DNA of 7,276 nucleotides, from positions 1-7,276 of the forward strand of contig JBCDFV010000093.1 of NCBI GenBank assembly GCA_039177555.1. Direction: 5' to 3'. Numbering within the stretch: the first letter of the stretch is position 1; each line of letters begins with the position of its first letter. A model generated the notes under the pieces. It was not told where the DNA came from. It saw only the letters and a list, made by a program, of their open reading frames with translations, and ran no database searches. Of the stretch, positions 5,965 through 7,276 are shown piece by piece. Origin of the DNA: JANQGH01 sp039177555 (GTDB taxonomy: Bacteria; Pseudomonadota; Alphaproteobacteria; DSM-16000; Inquilinaceae). Made by a program: the position numbers and the translations under genes.

Positions 5965-7151
5965 CAATCCATCCCGGACGTCGGCAGGCCGCGATGGGAG
6001 GCCGCCCCATCGAGAAAGCCGCGCAACACCCGATGAAACTCCGGCTCGTCCAGCAGGAACGCGTCGTGACCCTTGTCGCTTTCGATCTCGACGAAGCTGA
6101 CATTGGCGGCAACCGCGTTCAGCGCGTGGACCAGATCGCGGCTTTCGGAGGTCGGGAACAGCCAGTCGGACGTGAAGGACATGACGCAAAACCGCACCTT
6201 CGTGGCGCGGAAGGCCTCCGCCAGCACACCGCCATGGTCCTTGGCGAGGTCGAAATAGTCCATCGCCCTGGTGATGTAGAGATAGGAGTTGGCATCGAAC
6301 CGGTCGACGAAAGTAATGCCTTGATGGCGCAGATAGCTCTCAACCTGAAAATCGGCATCAAAGCCGAAACTGAGCGCCGTGCGGTCCTGCAGCTGACGGC
6401 CGAACTTGCGGTGCAGCGCCGGTTCCGACAGGTAGGTGATGTGCGCCGCCATGCGCGCAACGGCCAGGCCCCGCGTCGGCTTATCATCGCCGTCGAAATA
6501 GGCGCCGCCCTGCCAGTCCGGGTCGGCCATGATCGCCTGGCGCCCGACCTCGTGAAACGCGATGTTCTGGGCCGAATGTCGTGCCGACGCCGCGATCGGC
6601 AGGGCCGCGTACACCCGTTCGGGATAGGCCGACGCCCATTGCAGGGCCTGCATGCCGCCCATGGAGCCGCCGATGACGGCAAACAGTTGCTCGATGCCCA
6701 GTTGGTCGATCAACAGTTTTTGCGCCCGCACCATGTCGCCGACGGTGATGACCGGAAAATCGAGACCGAAGGGCCGGCCGGTGTCGGACTGCACCTCCAT
6801 CGGGCCGGTGCTGCCCATGCATCCGCCCAACACGTTGGCGCAGATGATGAAATAGCGACTGGTGTCGAGGGGCTTTCCGGGTCCCACGACCATCGACCAC
6901 CAGCCTGCCTTGCCGGTGATCGGGTGCCGATCGGCGACGAACTGGTCGCCGGTCAGGGCGTGACAGACCAGAATGGCATTGGTCTTATCGGCGTTGAGTT
7001 GGCCATACGTCTGATAGGCGATCGTGATCGGCCCCAGTGTCGCACCGCTGTCCAAGGTCATGGGCTGATCGACGGACACGCGCACGCGTCGGCCCGGCAA
7101 TGTCGTCGGGTCGATCGGGGCTGTCTTGAGCACGCTGTTTTCCAGGCCCAT
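5964..7151 (-). CDS. metX: Homoserine O-acyltransferase MetX
   Basis: A 395-residue alpha/beta-hydrolase acyltransferase that transfers an acyl group from acyl-CoA to homoserine, the committing step of methionine synthesis. The nucleophile elbow GGSMGGMQALQW places the catalytic serine at S163. The other triad members are likely D329 (SDWLFPTSESRDLV) and H362 (KGHDAFLL). Further family blocks are AYQTYGQLNADKTNAILVCH (45-64), the CHALTGDQ loop (63-70) and ANVLGGCMGSTGP (105-117). Members use either acetyl-CoA or succinyl-CoA, and I cannot decide which here. The ATG at 7151 has AAGG too close to it and GAGAGG about 13 bases away, so the ribosome site is unusual. No alternative start was found upstream or before residue 31. 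First gene of the metX-metW unit. Confidence 0.96.
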   Translation of the reverse strand: MGLENSVLKTAPIDPTTLPGRRVRVSVDQPMTLDSGATLGPITIAYQTYGQLNADKTNAILVCHALTGDQFVADRHPITGKAGWWSMVVGPGKPLDTSRYFIICANVLGGCMGSTGPMEVQSDTGRPFGLDFPVITVGDMVRAQKLLIDQLGIEQLFAVIGGSMGGMQALQWASAYPERVYAALPIAASARHSAQNIAFHEVGRQAIMADPDWQGGAYFDGDDKPTRGLAVARMAAHITYLSEPALHRKFGRQLQDRTALSFGFDADFQVESYLRHQGITFVDRFDANSYLYITRAMDYFDLAKDHGGVLAEAFRATKVRFCVMSFTSDWLFPTSESRDLVHALNAVAANVSFVEIESDKGHDAFLLDEPEFHRVLRGFLDGAASHRGLPTSGMD

Positions 7152-7181
7152 ACCTTGGTTAAGACCTCTCTGGCGCGGGGC

Positions 7182-7196
7182 TGCGCACGTTGCGCA
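7182..7196. repeat. Inverted repeat in metX promoter region (possible operator)
   Basis: TGCGCA, three bases, TGCGCA forms a perfect 6-3-6 inverted repeat. Because TGCGCA is itself palindromic, it is a direct repeat as well. With one bulged A the stem extends by three GC pairs to 7179-7200. It overlaps the predicted -10 element of metX, where a repressor could act. No T-run follows on either strand, so it is not an intrinsic terminator. Confidence 0.45.
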
Positions 7197-7215
7197 AGCC
7201 TATGCCCAGTGTCAA

Positions 7216-7248
7216 CGCCAAAGCAGCGCCAAAGCGGCGGCAAGGCTG
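7216..7248. repeat. Three tandem 11-base repeats next to the metX -35 box
   Basis: Plus-strand units begin at 7216, 7227 and 7238, exactly 11 bases apart: CGCCAAAGCAG, CGCCAAAGCGG and CGGCAAGGCTG. The first two differ at one position. The third differs from the first at three of eleven. The array ends directly beside the minus-strand TTGACA at 7215-7210. A period close to one helical turn is what same-face protein binding upstream of a promoter would need. Function is inference; chance in GC-rich DNA remains possible, chiefly for the third unit. Confidence 0.5.
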
Positions 7249-7276
7249 GGTTGCGGCCTGACCGCGCATTGCAGAC

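Larger units (their letters stand above)
7152..7276 (-). promoter_or_regulatory. metX leader region with candidate promoter
   Basis: These 125 bases precede metX and contain no gene I can support. On the minus strand a perfect TTGACA lies at 7215-7210. With a 17-base spacer the -10 would be CAACGT (7192-7187), a weak match, so the promoter may need an activator. That would give a leader of roughly 30 bases. Many alphaproteobacterial metX/metA genes carry a SAM-II riboswitch here, but I could not fit its conserved segments, and the space between the promoter and the start codon is too short for one. Confidence 0.45.

Noticed and set aside
5965..6189. 75-codon N-terminal extension of MetW
   Set aside because: The extension lies inside metX, encodes arginine-rich shadow sequence and would exceed the usual MetW length of about 200 residues.
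7202..7261. 19-codon rightward open frame starting at ATG 7202
   Set aside because: It has no Shine-Dalgarno sequence and no recognisable product, and it spans the tandem repeats. The repeated codons explain its basic, Ala-rich make-up.
7152..7276. SAM-II riboswitch before metX
   Set aside because: Expected from knowledge of alphaproteobacterial metX genes, but the conserved segments (GATTT-like stem, TTGCAAGC-like element, GCTAAA-like 3' end) could not be found, and the predicted leader is too short. A covariance-model search would settle it.

Overview
The window looks like chromosomal DNA of a GC-rich alphaproteobacterium, probably Rhodospirillales-like. This is judged from gene content: a DUF3126 protein, a metX-metW pair, and a gloB gene divergent from a particular methyltransferase family, all usual in that class. 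Coding density is very high and strong G/C third-position bias is shared by all genes. I see no mobile element, CRISPR array, tRNA or rRNA, and no gene-free stretch longer than about 125 bases.

Left part (1-1963): the N-terminal half of a DUF445 membrane protein runs leftward off the window. A two-gene rightward unit diverges from it: a NUDIX hydrolase, then 5 bases later a ten-helix EamA/DMT exporter resembling YddG.

Centre (1807-4250, leftward): an apparent operon of gloB (glyoxalase II), a YibF-like glutathione S-transferase and a second EamA/DMT transporter. Gaps are 47 and 3 bases. The first two genes are glutathione-linked, so the unit may serve detoxification or conjugate export; that is inference. 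The second transporter's 3' end runs 157 bases into the 3' end of the facing YddG-like gene.

Right part (4309-7276): a class I SAM-dependent methyltransferase diverges from gloB and ends in a CTAG shared with the stop codon of the leftward DUF3126 gene. Upstream of DUF3126, also leftward, lie metX (homoserine O-acyltransferase) and metW, joined by a TGATG overlap. They make the activated homoserine ester used for methionine synthesis. The last 125 bases hold the metX leader: a perfect TTGACA box abutting three 11-base tandem repeats, and a TGCGCA inverted repeat nearer the gene. I could not fit a SAM-II riboswitch there.

I do not see an undescribed multi-gene system. The points most worth a second look are the metX leader architecture and the long antiparallel overlap of the two transporters.
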